Origin: Brachypodium distachyon
Taxonomy: Eukaryota; Streptophyta; Magnoliopsida; Poales; Poaceae
Length of the DNA stretch: 64,000 bases
Reading direction: 5' to 3'
Assembly (NCBI RefSeq): GCF_000005505.3
Contig: NC_016131.3
Span: 47,415,355 to 47,479,354, forward strand
A program made the translations under genes and the position numbers. Of the stretch, positions 31,971-44,370 are shown piece by piece; within the stretch, counting starts at the first letter, position 1, and every line of letters starts with the position of its first letter. The notes under the pieces were generated by a model. The model searched no databases. It was not told the origin of the DNA and saw nothing but the letters and a program-made list of their open reading frames with translations.

Positions 31971-34900
31971 ATGGACAACACCGTCAAGCTGTTGACTGAA
32001 AGGTAAGCATTCCATACATAACAAAATGAACTTTTATAATGCATTATAATTTTATGATGACCCTTTTTGGTATCGATAAATAAAAAAACACTTCCTTTAC
32101 TTGCAGTGTCCGAGGGTCACAGGTAGAGCAAGAATATGATGATATTACTCTTGCGGCAAGAACTTCCCACCGGCAGGCCGGGATTGCTGTTGTGCGCGAC
32201 GACGAAGTTCGGGAAGAGCCCGCTCCAATGGAAACAATGGCTGACACTGTTTCCGGGCAAGGCGGATGGCAAAAAAGGTTAGCAAAAAAGGATATCGGAA
32301 CCAGACTGCCCATATTTTGATCAATCCGGCTATCTTCTGAACAAACAAACTGTATACGTTGTTGTATGTGCTTGCAGGAAATGCGCAGTCGACGGACCGG
32401 ACCACAGGATATCACCTTCCACCGTCTCCCCCTTCGAGAACGCCATTGCAAAGTCCAGGGACAGGTCCAGTCCTGAAATATTCATCCCAGCCATTGGTAC
32501 GACCTTCAATTCTTGCCAAGAGGCGTATGGATTTTACAATCTGTACTCTTGGGAGCACGGTTTCGGTGTTCGTCATTCGAAGACTAGAAAGAACCAATTC
32601 GGTTACAGGAATATGCACGAGATAGTATGCCAGTGCGAGGTATATTCGTGAACCATAAATAGTTTGTAAAAATTAAAGCTGAACCACTGACCATGCTTCT
32701 TATGACATTTAAACCTAAACAGGGTAGAAGCCTGACGAAATCATCTGCTTCATGCCGGTCTGGCTGTCATGCGATGATCAGGCTGCTGAGAACAGACGAC
32801 CACGGTTGGTATATTAGCATGTTCCATAGCGAGCACAATCATCCTTTATCTGTAGGATGTTGTGGAAAAATGCAGTGGAATTCGCACAATGAAATCGACC
32901 CCCTTGCGCTTGATTTCATAAAGAAGCTCGGGGAAAACAACATAAGCCTTGGTAAACTATACAACATAATCAGTGGGTTCGGAGGACACGGGGTTATAGC
33001 GCCTTTCCGTAAACAGGTTATGAGGAGCTTCTGTTCTCGACTCAATTGAGAATCTATGAAGGATGACATCGGGAAGACGATGGAAATACTAAATGCAATG
33101 AAACAGAACGACAATGAGACTGAGATAATGGTTGATGTTGATTCAGATAACCGTATGAAGGCTATATTATGGTGCAAAGGTAAAAACCGGGAGGACTACA
33201 GCTATTTTGGTGACGTCGTTACATTCGATACCACATACAGGACCAACATGTATAACATGCCTTTTGGGCTGTACGTTGGCGTGAATGAGCACTTCCAGTC
33301 TACTATTTTTGGTGGAGTTCTAATGTGCGAGGAGACGGCTGCTGCTTTCGAATGGGCATTCGAATCCTTCATCAAGATAATGGGTGGTAAACACCCAATC
33401 ACAATACTCACTGGTCAGTCATGAATTTCCTCATTTCAAGTATTATTGATATTACTTTTACGTGCTGTTTAATTAATTATGTTCGCACGCAGACCAATGC
33501 AAGGCCATGAAAGCAGCTATAAAAAGACTATGCCTGATACAAAGCACAGGTGGTGTCGCTGGCACGTACTTCGTGATGCGAAGGAGAAGCTAGGGAATGT
33601 TTACAGCAAGCACTCGTGCTTCAAGAGTGAGTTTCATGGGATAATAAATGAAGAAGTGTGTGTGCTGAATTTTGAGAAGAGGTGGGAAGAATTGCTAGTG
33701 AAGTATGATGTGGTTGACAACTCGTACTTGCAGCTGCTATATAAGAAACGTCGCATGCGGGCCAGGCCTTACTTCATGGGTGTTTTCTGTGCTGGTATGA
33801 CTAGTACTCAACGAAGCGAGAGTGCGAACCACGTTCTTAAGCATTTCATAACAAGATCGTCACCTATGCATCTATTCGTCCGTCAGTACAATAATCTCTT
33901 GAAGTCAAGAAGAGCTGAAGAGGCTCGCGAGGAACACTCAACATCTTTGGTAATACATCCAAACAACCCGCAAAAATAATGTTCACATGACAACATTACA
34001 TGTAAGATGATCATGTTAATTAACTGTTTTTTTTTTTGGCAACCAAAGCGTTGCAGAGTGTTGAAGCATGGTATGCCCATAGAGACTGACGCAGCTGTAT
34101 ACAAGATATTTACACAAGAACTTTTCATGTCAGCTTCGTTTGTTGCTAAAGAGCTAGAGAACAGTTCCTCATTTGAAGTTCGTAGTGCTGGTTCTCTGTT
34201 GGATGTCTCGGTTGACAGTACTACACATAAAGTTGATAGATTAACAGATGGTAGTATGGTAAAATGCAGCTGCGGATGGTTTGAGCATTCCGGGCTCATC
34301 TGTCGACACGCGCTTAAGGTAATCATATCATGAGGCTAATTCTGGCAAAAATAGATTGGATTGCGACTTGTGCTTGGTTGTTCCTGTGTGGACGTGTTTC
34401 TTAATATATTGTATTTTGCAGGTTCTTGTCAGATGCGACGTTCAAAAAATCCCTCCAGGAAACATAATGCGGCGGTGGACAACGAGAGCAAGGGAGGCTA
34501 AGAACAACACTCCGTCAGTAACAGAGGAAGGGGAGACATCGGAGAAGAACTCTTACCGGCACAATTTACTTTGCATGGCTATGTATGATCTATCGCAGGA
34601 TGCATCGTTGTCGGAAGAAGGGTTCGAATTGGTTATGACAGCAATAAGCACAGCGAGGAAGAACTTGTCTGACCTAAACAGAGATCGTCCTGCAGGTAAA
34701 CTGTGTAAAGATAAAGTGGAATATGGAAACCAATTTAAGAAGCTTCTTGGACCTAGAAAGGTTATTTCCAAGGGGCGCCCCGCATCAAAAAAGGCTGAAA
34801 CGTCAGTCGGACTACGCGAAGATTAATATAAGCAAGACGAGGAGGATTGACATCCTATACAAGAAACAGTTTGATCGGCCTAGAGAGATTGAGATGTCTG

Positions 34901-34992
34901 TGAGTAGTCGTAAACAAGTCCATTGCAGCAGCTGCAACAACGTTGGTCACAACCGAGCTACCTGCAAGCGTCGAGGATCAATAAAAACATAG
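31971..34992 (+). pseudogene. FAR1/FHY3-like (MULE-transposase-derived) gene, damaged
   Basis: Exons I can trace: 31971-32002, 32107-32277, 32378-32639, 32723-33413, 33493-about 33980, about 34050-34318, and 34422 onward. Exons 3-4 encode a FAR1-type WRKY-GCM1 DNA-binding region (FNSCQEAYGFYNLYSWEHGF, then C...H with HNHPLS). Exons 4-5 carry the MULE transposase core (FGDVVTFDTTYRTNMYNMPF, later WCRWHVLRDA and STQRSESAN). Exon 6 encodes a SWIM finger (CSCGWF...CRHAL), and the end carries a zinc knuckle (CSSCNNVGHNRATC). Damage: in-frame TGA at 33047 where Arg is expected, a one-base loss in the A-run near 33520, and a shift near 34800. FAR1-related proteins are transcription factors domesticated from Mutator transposases; this copy could be either a dead FRS paralogue or the transposase of a MULE. 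Confidence 0.8.
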
Positions 34993-36596
34993 GAAATTTT
35001 TCACCGCATATCTCATTTGTGTAACCTTAATATAGATGCGATGCAATTGTTATATGTGTGGCTGCATATTAAATAATGATGCGTATCTATAATGTTACGT
35101 GAAGTGTATTATTAAATGAATATGTTGGTTCTGAATGAGTTATCCATTTGTTTGTTGTTTTTTGAGTAGAAAGAAATAAAATTGCATTTGAGAAAATCAA
35201 CCATAACGACTTTGTGATGGCATAAACCAATTAGTGTCGACAAATTTGGCTTTAGAATTTAACGATGCCAAGCTTGTGCATTGATCAATACCAGTACTTG
35301 GAAAAGGAGTTCTTGGAGCCAATAAAAATATTCAGGAAATGCTGGTGCATAACAAGGCATAAAGGCACCATCAGAACACACAGAAAAACACCAAGAACAC
35401 CTAAACCACTAATATCGGGAGTTCTTGGAGCCAATAACACTATCGGAGAACAAGGGGGAAACCTCTCTTTTGCAATGTGAAGTGAATCTCTGAACATTGG
35501 TTACACACATGGTCTTTTTTTTTCAGAATTGCAAACAAATCATCTGGCTTAAAAAGTGAATTAATAATACTGAAAGCATGAATGCAGACTTGCAAAGCAT
35601 CAGAAATTAAGAATTTGGGAGAGATCCTCTTGACCTATGCGACAAGAAGAGAGCATGTCCTAGCTTGTTATCGCAGCAGGAAGGAAGCCGGTAACAACCG
35701 TCGCAGCTCTAGACGACGGCGCGGTCATCGAAGATGTAGTTGTCCACCTCCCTCATCGACGCTGCCATCGGTGTGGCTTTCCCCATGCAACGATGCGATG
35801 ACCGGTCGAGCTTCCTCCGGGGACAGCAGCTCGAGTTCAAGCTTCCCCGGTTATGGCACTTCCGCCACCGCGAAGGTTCAATTCTTAGGATGGAAAGAGG
35901 GGATTTGGCCGGCGAGGCGAGGTGAGGCGAAGAGGTGGCCGGCAAGGACATAGGTGGAGGCGTAGCGTCCGCGGGGGAGTGGATGGGGTGAGGCCGGGAG
36001 GAGGGAGCGGAGGCAGGCAAGGGCGTGCTGGACGGCGACGGGGCAGAGGGTAACCGAGGAGAGCTCGAGCAGAGGAGTCAGACCACAAAATAAACCTTTA
36101 TTTTTTTGGCAACAGTCCAAAGAAATCTTGTGAGGCAGTACAGTAGAATCTGCGTACGGTATTAAACTAACATGATTGGAAAAGTACATAATAACGTTGC
36201 CGCTGTAAAACAGCGATGTTGTTTACTGCAGACCCACTTGAACAAAAACCTAAATACGTTATTTAAAATCATCATACAATGTCTAGGGTGCACGTTCAGG
36301 CCATTACATTATTCCTCTATTCCTTATAGCTGACTATCCTTGAACACATAAAACGCCGTGCATAACTACGAGCTGATGCTCTCCAGTGCTCCTCACTTTC
36401 AGTCATAACTGACAGGGCCATATGGGATCTGGTTGTTGCTCTCCATCTTAATCATCATGTATGTCAAACTTTTTGCAAACTGGAACAGCGCCTGCAGAAA
36501 AGATAACGTGGACGTATTACGGTACATGAACGAACGTATGTATAGAATGCGAAGTAGCTACGGTTCAGTTGATCTACACCTCTTCGCCGTGCCTCG
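34993..36596. other. Spacer between convergent FAR1-like and Ulp-like loci
   Basis: No gene is supported. A short phrase, AGTTCTTGGAGCCAATAA, occurs twice (35309-35326 and 35419-35436). Segment 35690-36060 is GC-rich with open frames but no recognisable protein. If the two flanking genes belong to one Mutator-like element, this is its central spacer. Confidence 0.45.
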
Positions 36597-39500
36597 TCAC
36601 AGCGCCATCGTGTAGGTGCCAGCCTGCGTATGCACATTCCAAGCCATGCACTCGGCTGTCTGGAAGAGTTAAATTGACAAATTCAGCATTGTGTACACGA
36701 TACATTATTGCACTTACAGTTAGTGGAACCTAATAAACAATGTTGTACTCACTATCTCAGAGTGTCCCTCCCGTGGAAAGTGCCCTGAAATGTCCAATCA
36801 TCTTCTGCGGACCAGCTTGGGAGACACCAAACATATTTCATGCAGTAGTGAAGGCCTCTGAGTATCAAGCTTGCTATATCAGCGTGACGTTCCTCAATTG
36901 AACGTACATAAAGTAGCGTTGGGTCTACCATGAAAACAATCTTCCTCTCCACATCAAATGTGTAGCTTGCCCAAATCTCCTCATTCTCGAGGAAGTGCGG
37001 AACGACGAACTACGTCACCGACAAAATTAAGGTTAGGTCCGGTCAGCACTTAAAATTTCTCATACGTAGCATAAATCATATTCAAGTTGAGACTGCTACC
37101 CTAGAACAATCCATTGGATTGTTGGAATTTTTTTTGAGCTTTAGCATGTTCTCCACACGCCTTGAAGGAGGGCATCCATCTTCTTCGATAACTATGTCCT
37201 GTGAAATACATGCATGCATAATATTCAATTATCTAATATGGTATGTTCAGTTGGACGGGATATAAGTGCTGACAAAATGAAATAAAAAAAAGGATATATA
37301 AGGAGTGGTAACTACAAAAACTTACTGCAAACTGTGGTGGGAAGTAAAATGTCCCTGGCCAGTATGGGTTACGCTTAGCAAATATTGAATTCCCTTCCAC
37401 CTCATTATATAATCTTGATATGACAGCAAAGGTGTCTTTCTGTAGCTCAGATCTACCAGTCATTTCTTCCTTCAGCCCGATTCCTGGGACAATTGCTACC
37501 AATGGATGGCTAATCGCAACAAAAGTCCTGAAAATAATTTTGTTTTGCCAAGTCAGTTGCTTCAACCATACTTATTTGCGGGACAGTACATAGAACGGCT
37601 GATTTGCATTGAAGAAATAAAAATAAATTTCGCGGCGATACCTTGATAGGGAACCAATATCCGTGTCCCTTGTCATTGATCTGAAGAATCTTTCCGCAAG
37701 AAAATTTGAATACAGTTTTCTGAAACTTATTGTGTTGATGGAAACGTATGTGTCAAAGCTGCAGCCGTGATTTTCAGGTTCGGTTTTTACTGTCTGTTCT
37801 TGCGTACCAGTTGTTACGGGCATCTCAGCTGGAGCTACGTGCATGGCAGTAAAATGAAATTGAAAATCGGTCTACTTACAACACAGTAAGTGACGATTTC
37901 ATAGGAAAAAACAAACATCCGGGATCAGCGTACCTATCATATAGTCCATTTGTTCGGTCGCGTAGTCGTGCTGCTTGACGTAATCAGGAATGTCGCATTG
38001 TGGTATGTATGACTCAATTTCAACAACTCCTTCTGCAGCCATAGACAAGAGAGTGAAGAAACTCACGGTACCTGGCATTTTCATAAAGATAACGGAGATT
38101 ATTCCAGACCCATATAATATAATAAAATCTTTTTAAAATTTGTGAGTACAATGGTGGGCGTAGTTGGATTAGACCTTCTCCGGTTGTTAAATCAATGAGA
38201 GGAGTATCAACGGGCACGTGAACAACGGATGGGACGTATGGCTCGACATCGTTTGTCTGAAGTGCCTCCGGGCAAGGTGTTTCGTGTTGCACGTCTCCGG
38301 CGCCGCTATAAGATGCTCCAAATTGTTTCCATTCGCTGCTTGCATGTTTCTTTGATCGTGAATGGTCACCTGTGATTTGTGCAGCCGATGTGTTTGCTTA
38401 TTAATAATTCCGAGAAATGTACAAGGTATGGACATATACCTTTGAACAACAGCCTATGTTTCAGTCTACCGAGCGGGTCCCTTGCATGTCCAGCTACAAA
38501 CAATGTGCCTGTTAAACCGAACAATTAATTACAAGTCAGTTTGAAGTATCCAACAGCAAAAAAATCGTTAATTTCGTTGTAATATTTTGATAGTGCAACA
38601 TCAATCATACCGTTGGGGTTTCTTTTTTCATTTGACTTGTCTTATTCTGGCATGGAGCTGAATGCCTCAACTGCGTCGGGGAAAAATACGAATTACGATG
38701 TGCCCCACATCCAACTATTTTGGGTCTCAATTCTTAAAATTCTTACCGGCTGCTACAGATCTAACTAAACCCGTCTGTTTATTCAGGTGGTGTATGTTTG
38801 TCACTGAATCTTTGTCGTTCATAACTTGTTTTCCACTAACCCTTTCAAGCTTTTCTGCCATTGTCTCCATGTTTTTCTTGTTCTCCTGCACCAGCAACAT
38901 GACCGCCATTTTCACGATTTTGCCCGCTTTCTGTATATTTTTAATCGCCCATAAGTTTTATAATATGGGATAAATTATATAACATTTTACAACATCAATC
39001 TTATTTTTATAGGCGTATCATCGTGCATGAAGAATCTACATCACTGTTGTCATTGTCGTTGTTTCTGGTTGCGTTCGTCCTGTGGTCCGCGTAGCAGTCA
39101 GCATCTACCTTGTAAGTCAGCAGTCCAGTCTTCCAAAAGTGTTGTGCGGGCGAACTGCATTTTAGGACTTGATGAGGGACGTGCGCTAATCATATAATCG
39201 AGGGTAAATTATAATCGGCAATAGGGTCAATCGTACACATACCTGACGACGTCCATACCTTGCAAGAAGGCAAGTGTTGGACCCTCTCTTCGAACTCAAA
39301 ATCATGGCCTTGATCTTATCTGCTTGGTATGCTGCCATCCTAGGTGTGATTGAACGATCGATGCGGTCTCTCCCATCCGTTATCATTTCCATGTAGAATA
39401 CCTGAAAACAAAAGAGTCAACCTACGCGCATTGCACCTGAATCCGTGTAATCCAATGGTGCGGGGAAATACCTGGAGATATACGAGGCAGCCATTTAGTG

Positions 39501-40233
39501 TGATTTTTGGTTTCATCTCTTTCATATCTTTCTGTGTAATTGCAACTTTTTCAACGAGGAAGTCTAATGCGTACTGTGCCCAATTATAAGACCCAATTGA
39601 ACGCACGTCGACCAGCGCTGCTGCTACTTCCCATGGCAATTCAGCCAAAGGTGAAAGTACTGTAGCGACAGAATAGGCCGCGAAAGAACAGAGGAATTCC
39701 TCGTTCTCAGCATAGCTCAATTTCTTGCCGACAAAATTGTCAAGCACTTCTTTATTGTGGGCCCTCGACATTATGCGAGGCATGTCTAACAACCCCATTA
39801 TGGCCTCTTTCTGTTGTGGCAGTAATTTTTTTGGAACAGGAATACCTGATGATGGCACGCTGATTATACGGCCAAACGAGTCTGCATCCATCAGAGCGAC
39901 GGAAGAGTTGCCATCGTGCAGGACGTACTCCGCGACTCTTACGCCGGATACCAGCCATGCAGAGAAGTTCCTATCTAGTTTGTCGCTCTGTGGGATCATA
40001 AGCATTCCTCCAAAATCTATGGAGCATATGGAGTCTCTCTGTGGGTCTGTCATTTTTGCAACCATTAGGTTAAAGTCCCTAATGTTTTTAGTGGTGAACT
40101 CGGTGTCTATGTAGTCTGGCTTGTAAAGAAGCATGGTATCATCTACGGTGAGGCTGATGTTTTTGGAAGGAGGTGCTGTGGCATTCTCGGCCACGAGGCT
40201 TCGGTCTGGATTTGGAGAAGGAGGAGCTGCCAT
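36597..40233 (-). pseudogene. Ulp1-like / transposon-associated multi-exon gene, copy A
   Basis: Read on the minus strand from an ATG at 40233. The first exon encodes about 255 residues, including SIDFGGMLMIPQSDK, an F-W-L-type block and YNWAQYALDFLVEK followed by LNGCLVYLQV. Further exons follow to a final one ending TYTMAL at 36597. The overall layout matches large grass proteins annotated as Ulp1-protease-like and found in Mutator-type elements, as far as I recall them. The late exon block WASYTFDVERKIVFMVDPT resembles the His-Trp...Asp region of C48 peptidases, but with Ile where the catalytic His is expected, and the terminal QAGTYTMAL resembles the Cys-Gly box without its Cys. I therefore doubt protease activity. 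Exon boundaries between are incomplete, so I call it a probable pseudogene or diverged element protein. Confidence 0.55.
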
Positions 40234-40283
40234 GCTGCTGGTGGCTTTGATGGTCTGTGTGCGATATCTCGGTTACAAACGCC

Positions 40284-40291
40284 ATTTTATA
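40284..40291 (-). promoter_or_regulatory. TATA box of Ulp-like copy A
   Basis: On the minus strand this reads TATAAAAT within GGGTATAAAATGGCG, 51-58 bp upstream of the start codon at 40233. It suggests copy A once had, or still has, its own promoter. Confidence 0.5.
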
Positions 40292-41276
40292 CCCAGACGC
40301 GTCGTCCCACGATCTGTGGACATGTGTCCGTAGCACTGTTTCAGGTTGATCTGGAACGATTGCAGTGCAAGCCTGTAGCGTGTGCAGTATGTCGCCAACC
40401 AACAAGGACAACATGCTTTGCATACCTCAAACTTTCTCTTGCTGCGATCAGCACTGTTGCGACGTATGGTCAGTGTTCTGCGTAGCACTGTTGTGCGTGC
40501 AACAGTTGAGTTGTATCTGACTTGTACCATCTATAACAGTATGAAGAAAATAATGGAAGCAACAGTAGATCAGATCGAAATAGTAGTCATACATGTGTCA
40601 TGGGTGCACCAGAGACAGGACTACGTTAATTATTGCAAGGCATGTCTAATATTTGTATTGCTCTTTTTCCAAAAAACTAACATTGTATTAGTTATCAATA
40701 TTCAGAGATAATTTTTTGTTCACTTGTGTACAGACAATATGAAAAAAAACCGGATAAATGTTAGGGAACATCATCTGGTTAATACACTGTTAGTTTGTTG
40801 TTGGCTTCGTTTATCCTGTTCGTCTACGGTAAGCACTCCCACGCCTTTTGTTCGTCTAATTACTGTACATGGCGAGATCACTTTGCTGTCGTCTACGTCT
40901 ATCGAGATTCAATATTATGGCCTTTTGAAAACAACAAATTGCAAAGTATGTCCACAAGGATGTGTCTAAAATAAATCAAAAAAAGGAATGCTCTGGAAAA
41001 TACGGCCCGTTATTTTACCGGACAACATTCATTTCCCTGGACACAGCCAGTAAGGATATGGGATAATAACATGGGATTCGACTTCATTGAACATGCCAAG
41101 TTAGGACATAATGAAATTATTACAATACAACTCTTAATACAACATTGCGAGCTACCGACGTGCTGACAAAGTACATCGGTGGCAATAACCAAACGATAAT
41201 TATGGATAACAAGTCGGGCTGTATGGTAAACAACATGCAACACACGCGCGGGCCGTTTGTTAAACTTGATCACGTT
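40292..41276. other. Spacer between Ulp-like copies A and B
   Basis: Upstream flank of copy A and downstream flank of copy B. I see short open frames but nothing recognisable, and no terminal inverted repeats. Confidence 0.45.
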
Positions 41277-41574
41277 TCATGGGTAGCCATCCCGTCCAGA
41301 CGCTAGATGCCTGACACCTACAGGCAACAGATACCTGTCTTCGCCTGGAACGCACGCGATTGTGCCGTTCAGGGCAAGTACATCAATTGCGTTCCTGGCG
41401 ATAAAACAAAAGATGTAAGCTAATAATTAAACTAATGCTTCATCAAGAATAGTAACATGTTAAACAGAATCAGTTTTTGTTCTTGCCTGAGTACGGCAGG
41501 TCTCTCTCCAACTACTTGTCTGATAAACTCAAATCTCAGTCCCGGATCCTTGAGAGGATTGTTCGACTAATTTG

Positions 41575-41577
<3 letters not shown>
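41277..41577 (-). pseudogene. Ulp-like copy B, C-terminal exons (left of the viral insertion)
   Basis: On the minus strand an open exon-like segment (about 41510-41560) and a final exon (NAIDVLALNGTIACVPGEDR onward, ending at a TGA at 41279-41277) continue the Ulp-like gene. They abut the (AT)n tract where the pararetroviral cluster begins, so the gene body is split by the insertion. Joining to the right-hand part is inferred from orientation and position. Confidence 0.4.

Positions 41578-41623
<46 letters not shown>
41577..41623. repeat. (AT)n dinucleotide tract at the left border of the viral cluster
   Basis: About 23 uninterrupted AT repeats separate host sequence from the first viral fragment. 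Rice tungro-like endogenous copies are known to sit next to AT-dinucleotide repeats, so this fits the family's known integration context. Confidence 0.93.
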
Positions 41624-41625
<2 letters not shown>

Positions 41626-41629
41626 AAGA

Positions 41630-41690
41630 CCATGGCTGGCTCAAATAGTGCTCCCTTGCATTATTTACCTCACCTTTCTCCATGTCCATG
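41630..41690 (-). repeat. Viral intergenic fragment, about 61 bp, inverted relative to the next copy
   Basis: The sequence from CCATGGCTGGCTC to CATGTCCATGAT matches the promoter-proximal part of the minus-oriented copies (for example about 45090-45150). It is joined at a GAT microhomology to the plus-oriented copy that starts at about 41689. Confidence 0.85.
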
Positions 41691-42875
41691 ATATTACTAT
41701 CAATTATTCGGGCGGGGAGGACATATACACCTATACCCCGAATAGTTGATAAAATATCATTTGATTTGAATATGATTCAAAAAAAAAAAAATATTAATAA
41801 AAAAATTAATATAAATAATCAAAAATAATGAAAAATATTAAATCTTAAGAGCCATCGTTAGCATGTATTAGGCATATAAGACCCATCATCAGCATCCAAG
41901 ATCACAAATGCATGGGATCCTATGATTTATGGTGTGCAGACGAAGAATAGTCAAGGAAGCAGACAGTAAGGCTGCAGTGTGTCGTAGACGCTATCATTAA
42001 AACACAAGACTACTCCCAAGATGAAGGAAGCCACGTTCGTATGCAACCAAAGAGAAGTGGCAGGCCAAAAGACCCCTTATCACCATGCATGCATGCATCC
42101 AAAGGCTATAAAAGAAGCCTAGGACCTATAAAGACCTATAAAGGAGATGCATCATGGACATGGAGAAAGGTGAGGTAAATAATGCAAGGGAGCACTATTT
42201 GAGCCAGCCATGGTGCCTATATAAGGAGGCTCTTTGCAGCATTGGAGCACACACAACCATCGAGCACAACACAAGCCTTCAGAACAGCAAGTAGTTCAGG
42301 GCAGTTAGCCAGAAAACTATCTGCTTTCTAGTAGTAGTAGTACCACTTCCCACTGTAATAAAGCCTGTATAATCAAGGCATTTGTAACATAAGACTGGGA
42401 AGGTAGTAAGGTAATTTCTTTATCTTTGTGTGAACCCTTCGGGGGTTCCCGAAAGGGAAAACCGTATGTAAGCTATATTGTGAAATGAAGTAGTTTTGTT
42501 TTTCCCTCGGTCTTTTTAGCGTGTTTATACGGGTGGGTGCTTATGCTAGGGATCCTATAGGAGAAACCTCTGCGTGTAGTTCTCTGTTAAGCCGTGTGTG
42601 TGTGGCGTTGAAATGAGAACCTTGTAACCGTAGAGAAGTGTTCCCTTCGGGTGGAACTGCCTGGGAAGACGATAAGAAATCACCCATATAAACCTGACTA
42701 AAGACGCTTAGGGAAATAAACTTAGCTACTCCTGAAGCAATATAGTAATAAATACGGTGAGTACTGAGTAGGATTATTACATCACTGCGAAAACCGTCGG
42801 TAGTTCCGTTGGCCTCACCAGCCTTATAAGATCCTGCAAAAGATAATCATAATTTACCATATAACCTAATATTAG
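41689..42875 (+). repeat. Viral intergenic/leader copy 1, plus orientation
   Basis: It starts with the sequence that follows the fourth viral ORF (TATTACTATCAATTATTCGG) and runs through the promoter, with TATATAAGG at 42218-42226 and a poly(A) signal AATAAA at 42357-42362, into the leader, then stops at ATATTAGC. It is joined head-to-tail to copy 2 with a period of 1,163 bp. By eye the two differ only in the A-run length and an occasional base. Confidence 0.9.
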
Positions 42876-44091
42876 CGGGGAGGACATATACACCTATACC
42901 CCGAATAGTTGATAGAATATCATTTGATTTGAATATGATTCAAAAAAAAAATATTAATAAAAAAATTAATATAAATAATCAAAAATAATGAAAAATATTA
43001 AATCTTAAGAGCCATCGTTAGCATGTATTAGGCATATAAGACCCATCATCAGCATCCAAGATCACAAATGCATGGGATCCTATGATTTATGGTGTGCAGA
43101 CGAAGAATAGTCAAGGAAGCAGACAGTAAGGCTGCAGTGTGTCGTAGACGCTATCATTAAAACACAAGACTACTCCCAAGATGAAGGAAGCCACGTTCGT
43201 ATGCAACCAAAGAGAAGTGGCAGGCCAAAAGACCCCTTATCACCATGCATGCATGCATCCAAAGGCTATAAAAGAAGCCTAGGACCTATAAAGACCTATA
43301 AAGGAGATGCATCATGGACATGGAGAAAGGTGAGGTAAATAATGCAAGGGAGCACTATTTGAGCCAGCCATGGTGCCTATATAAGGAGGCTCTTTGCAGC
43401 ATTGGAGCACACACAACCATCGAGCACAACACAAGCCTTCAGAACAGCAAGTAGTTCAGGGCAGTTAGCCAGAAAACTATCTGCTTTCTAGTAGTAGTAG
43501 TACCACTTCCCACTGTAATAAAGCCTGTATAATCAAGGCATTTGTAACATAAGACTGGGAAGGTAGTAAGGTAATTTCTTTATCTTTGTGTGAACCCTTC
43601 GGGGGTTCCCGAAAGGGAAAACCGTATGTAAGCTATATTGTGAAATGAAGTAGTTTTGTTTTTCCCTCGGTCTTTTTAGCGTGTTTATACGGGTGGGTGC
43701 TTATGCTAGGGATCCTATAGGAGAAACCTCTGCGTGTAGTTCTCTGTTAAGCCGTGTGTGTGTGGCGTTGAAATGAGAACCTTGTAACCGTAGAGAAGTG
43801 TTCCCTTCGGGTGGAACTGCCTGGGAAGACGATAAGAAATCACCCATATAAACCTGACTAAAGACGCTTAGGGAAATAAACTTAGCTACTCCTGAAGCAA
43901 TATAGTAATAAATACGGTGAGTACTGAGTAGGATTATTACATCACTGCGAAAACCGTCGGTAGTTCCGTTGGCCTCACCAGCCTTATAAGATCCTGCAAA
44001 AGATAATCATAATTTACCATATAACCTAATATTAGCCGAAATAATTTGAATATTAACGTATCTAATATCTATTTATACATAATATTCGTGG
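42876..44091 (+). repeat. Viral intergenic/leader copy 2, plus orientation
   Basis: A near-identical second copy extending further into the leader, up to the primer-binding site (ends ATTCGTGGTATC). Its TATA box and AATAAA occupy the same relative positions as in copy 1. It ends in a head-to-head inversion whose axis is the TATC of the primer-binding site. Confidence 0.9.
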
Positions 44092-44133
44092 TATCCCACG
44101 AATATTATGTATAAATAGATATTAGATACGTTA
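44054..44133. repeat. Palindromic junction with the primer-binding site at its apex
   Basis: Two 38-bp arms (44054-44091 and 44096-44133) flank the 4-bp loop TATC. The arms are leader sequence that ends exactly at the start of the PBS, so two viral leaders are joined head-to-head at the minus-strand priming point. A second junction of the same form is at 44302-44352. Confidence 0.92.
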
Positions 44134-44226
44134 ATACCACGAATATTATGTATAAATAGATATTAGATACGTTAATATTCAAATTATTTCGGCTAATATT
44201 AGGTTATATGGTAAATTATGATTAGG

Positions 44227-44306
44227 TTCTATTAATCCATTCTTGCTTGTTGGGTATATTGAATGCGTCGTCTATTGTATTATCGTATATTGAATGCGTC
44301 GTCTAT
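44227..44306. repeat. Captured fragments of the viral RT gene
   Basis: Positions 44227-44284 repeat 58 bases of the polyprotein gene (47532-47589) in the same orientation. Positions 44285-44306 then repeat a 22-bp part of it (47559-47580). Both pieces lie between the two palindromic junctions. Confidence 0.92.
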
Positions 44307-44370
44307 TTATACATAATATTCGTGGTATCCCACGAATATTATGTATAAATAGATATTAGATACGTTAATA

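Noticed and set aside
35582..36189. Open frames on both strands between the FAR1-like and Ulp-like loci
   Set aside because: No homology recognised, composition-driven, and mutually overlapping.
41578..41623. The AT tract as part of the virus
   Set aside because: It is not present in any other intergenic copy, so it is host DNA or repair-expanded host DNA.
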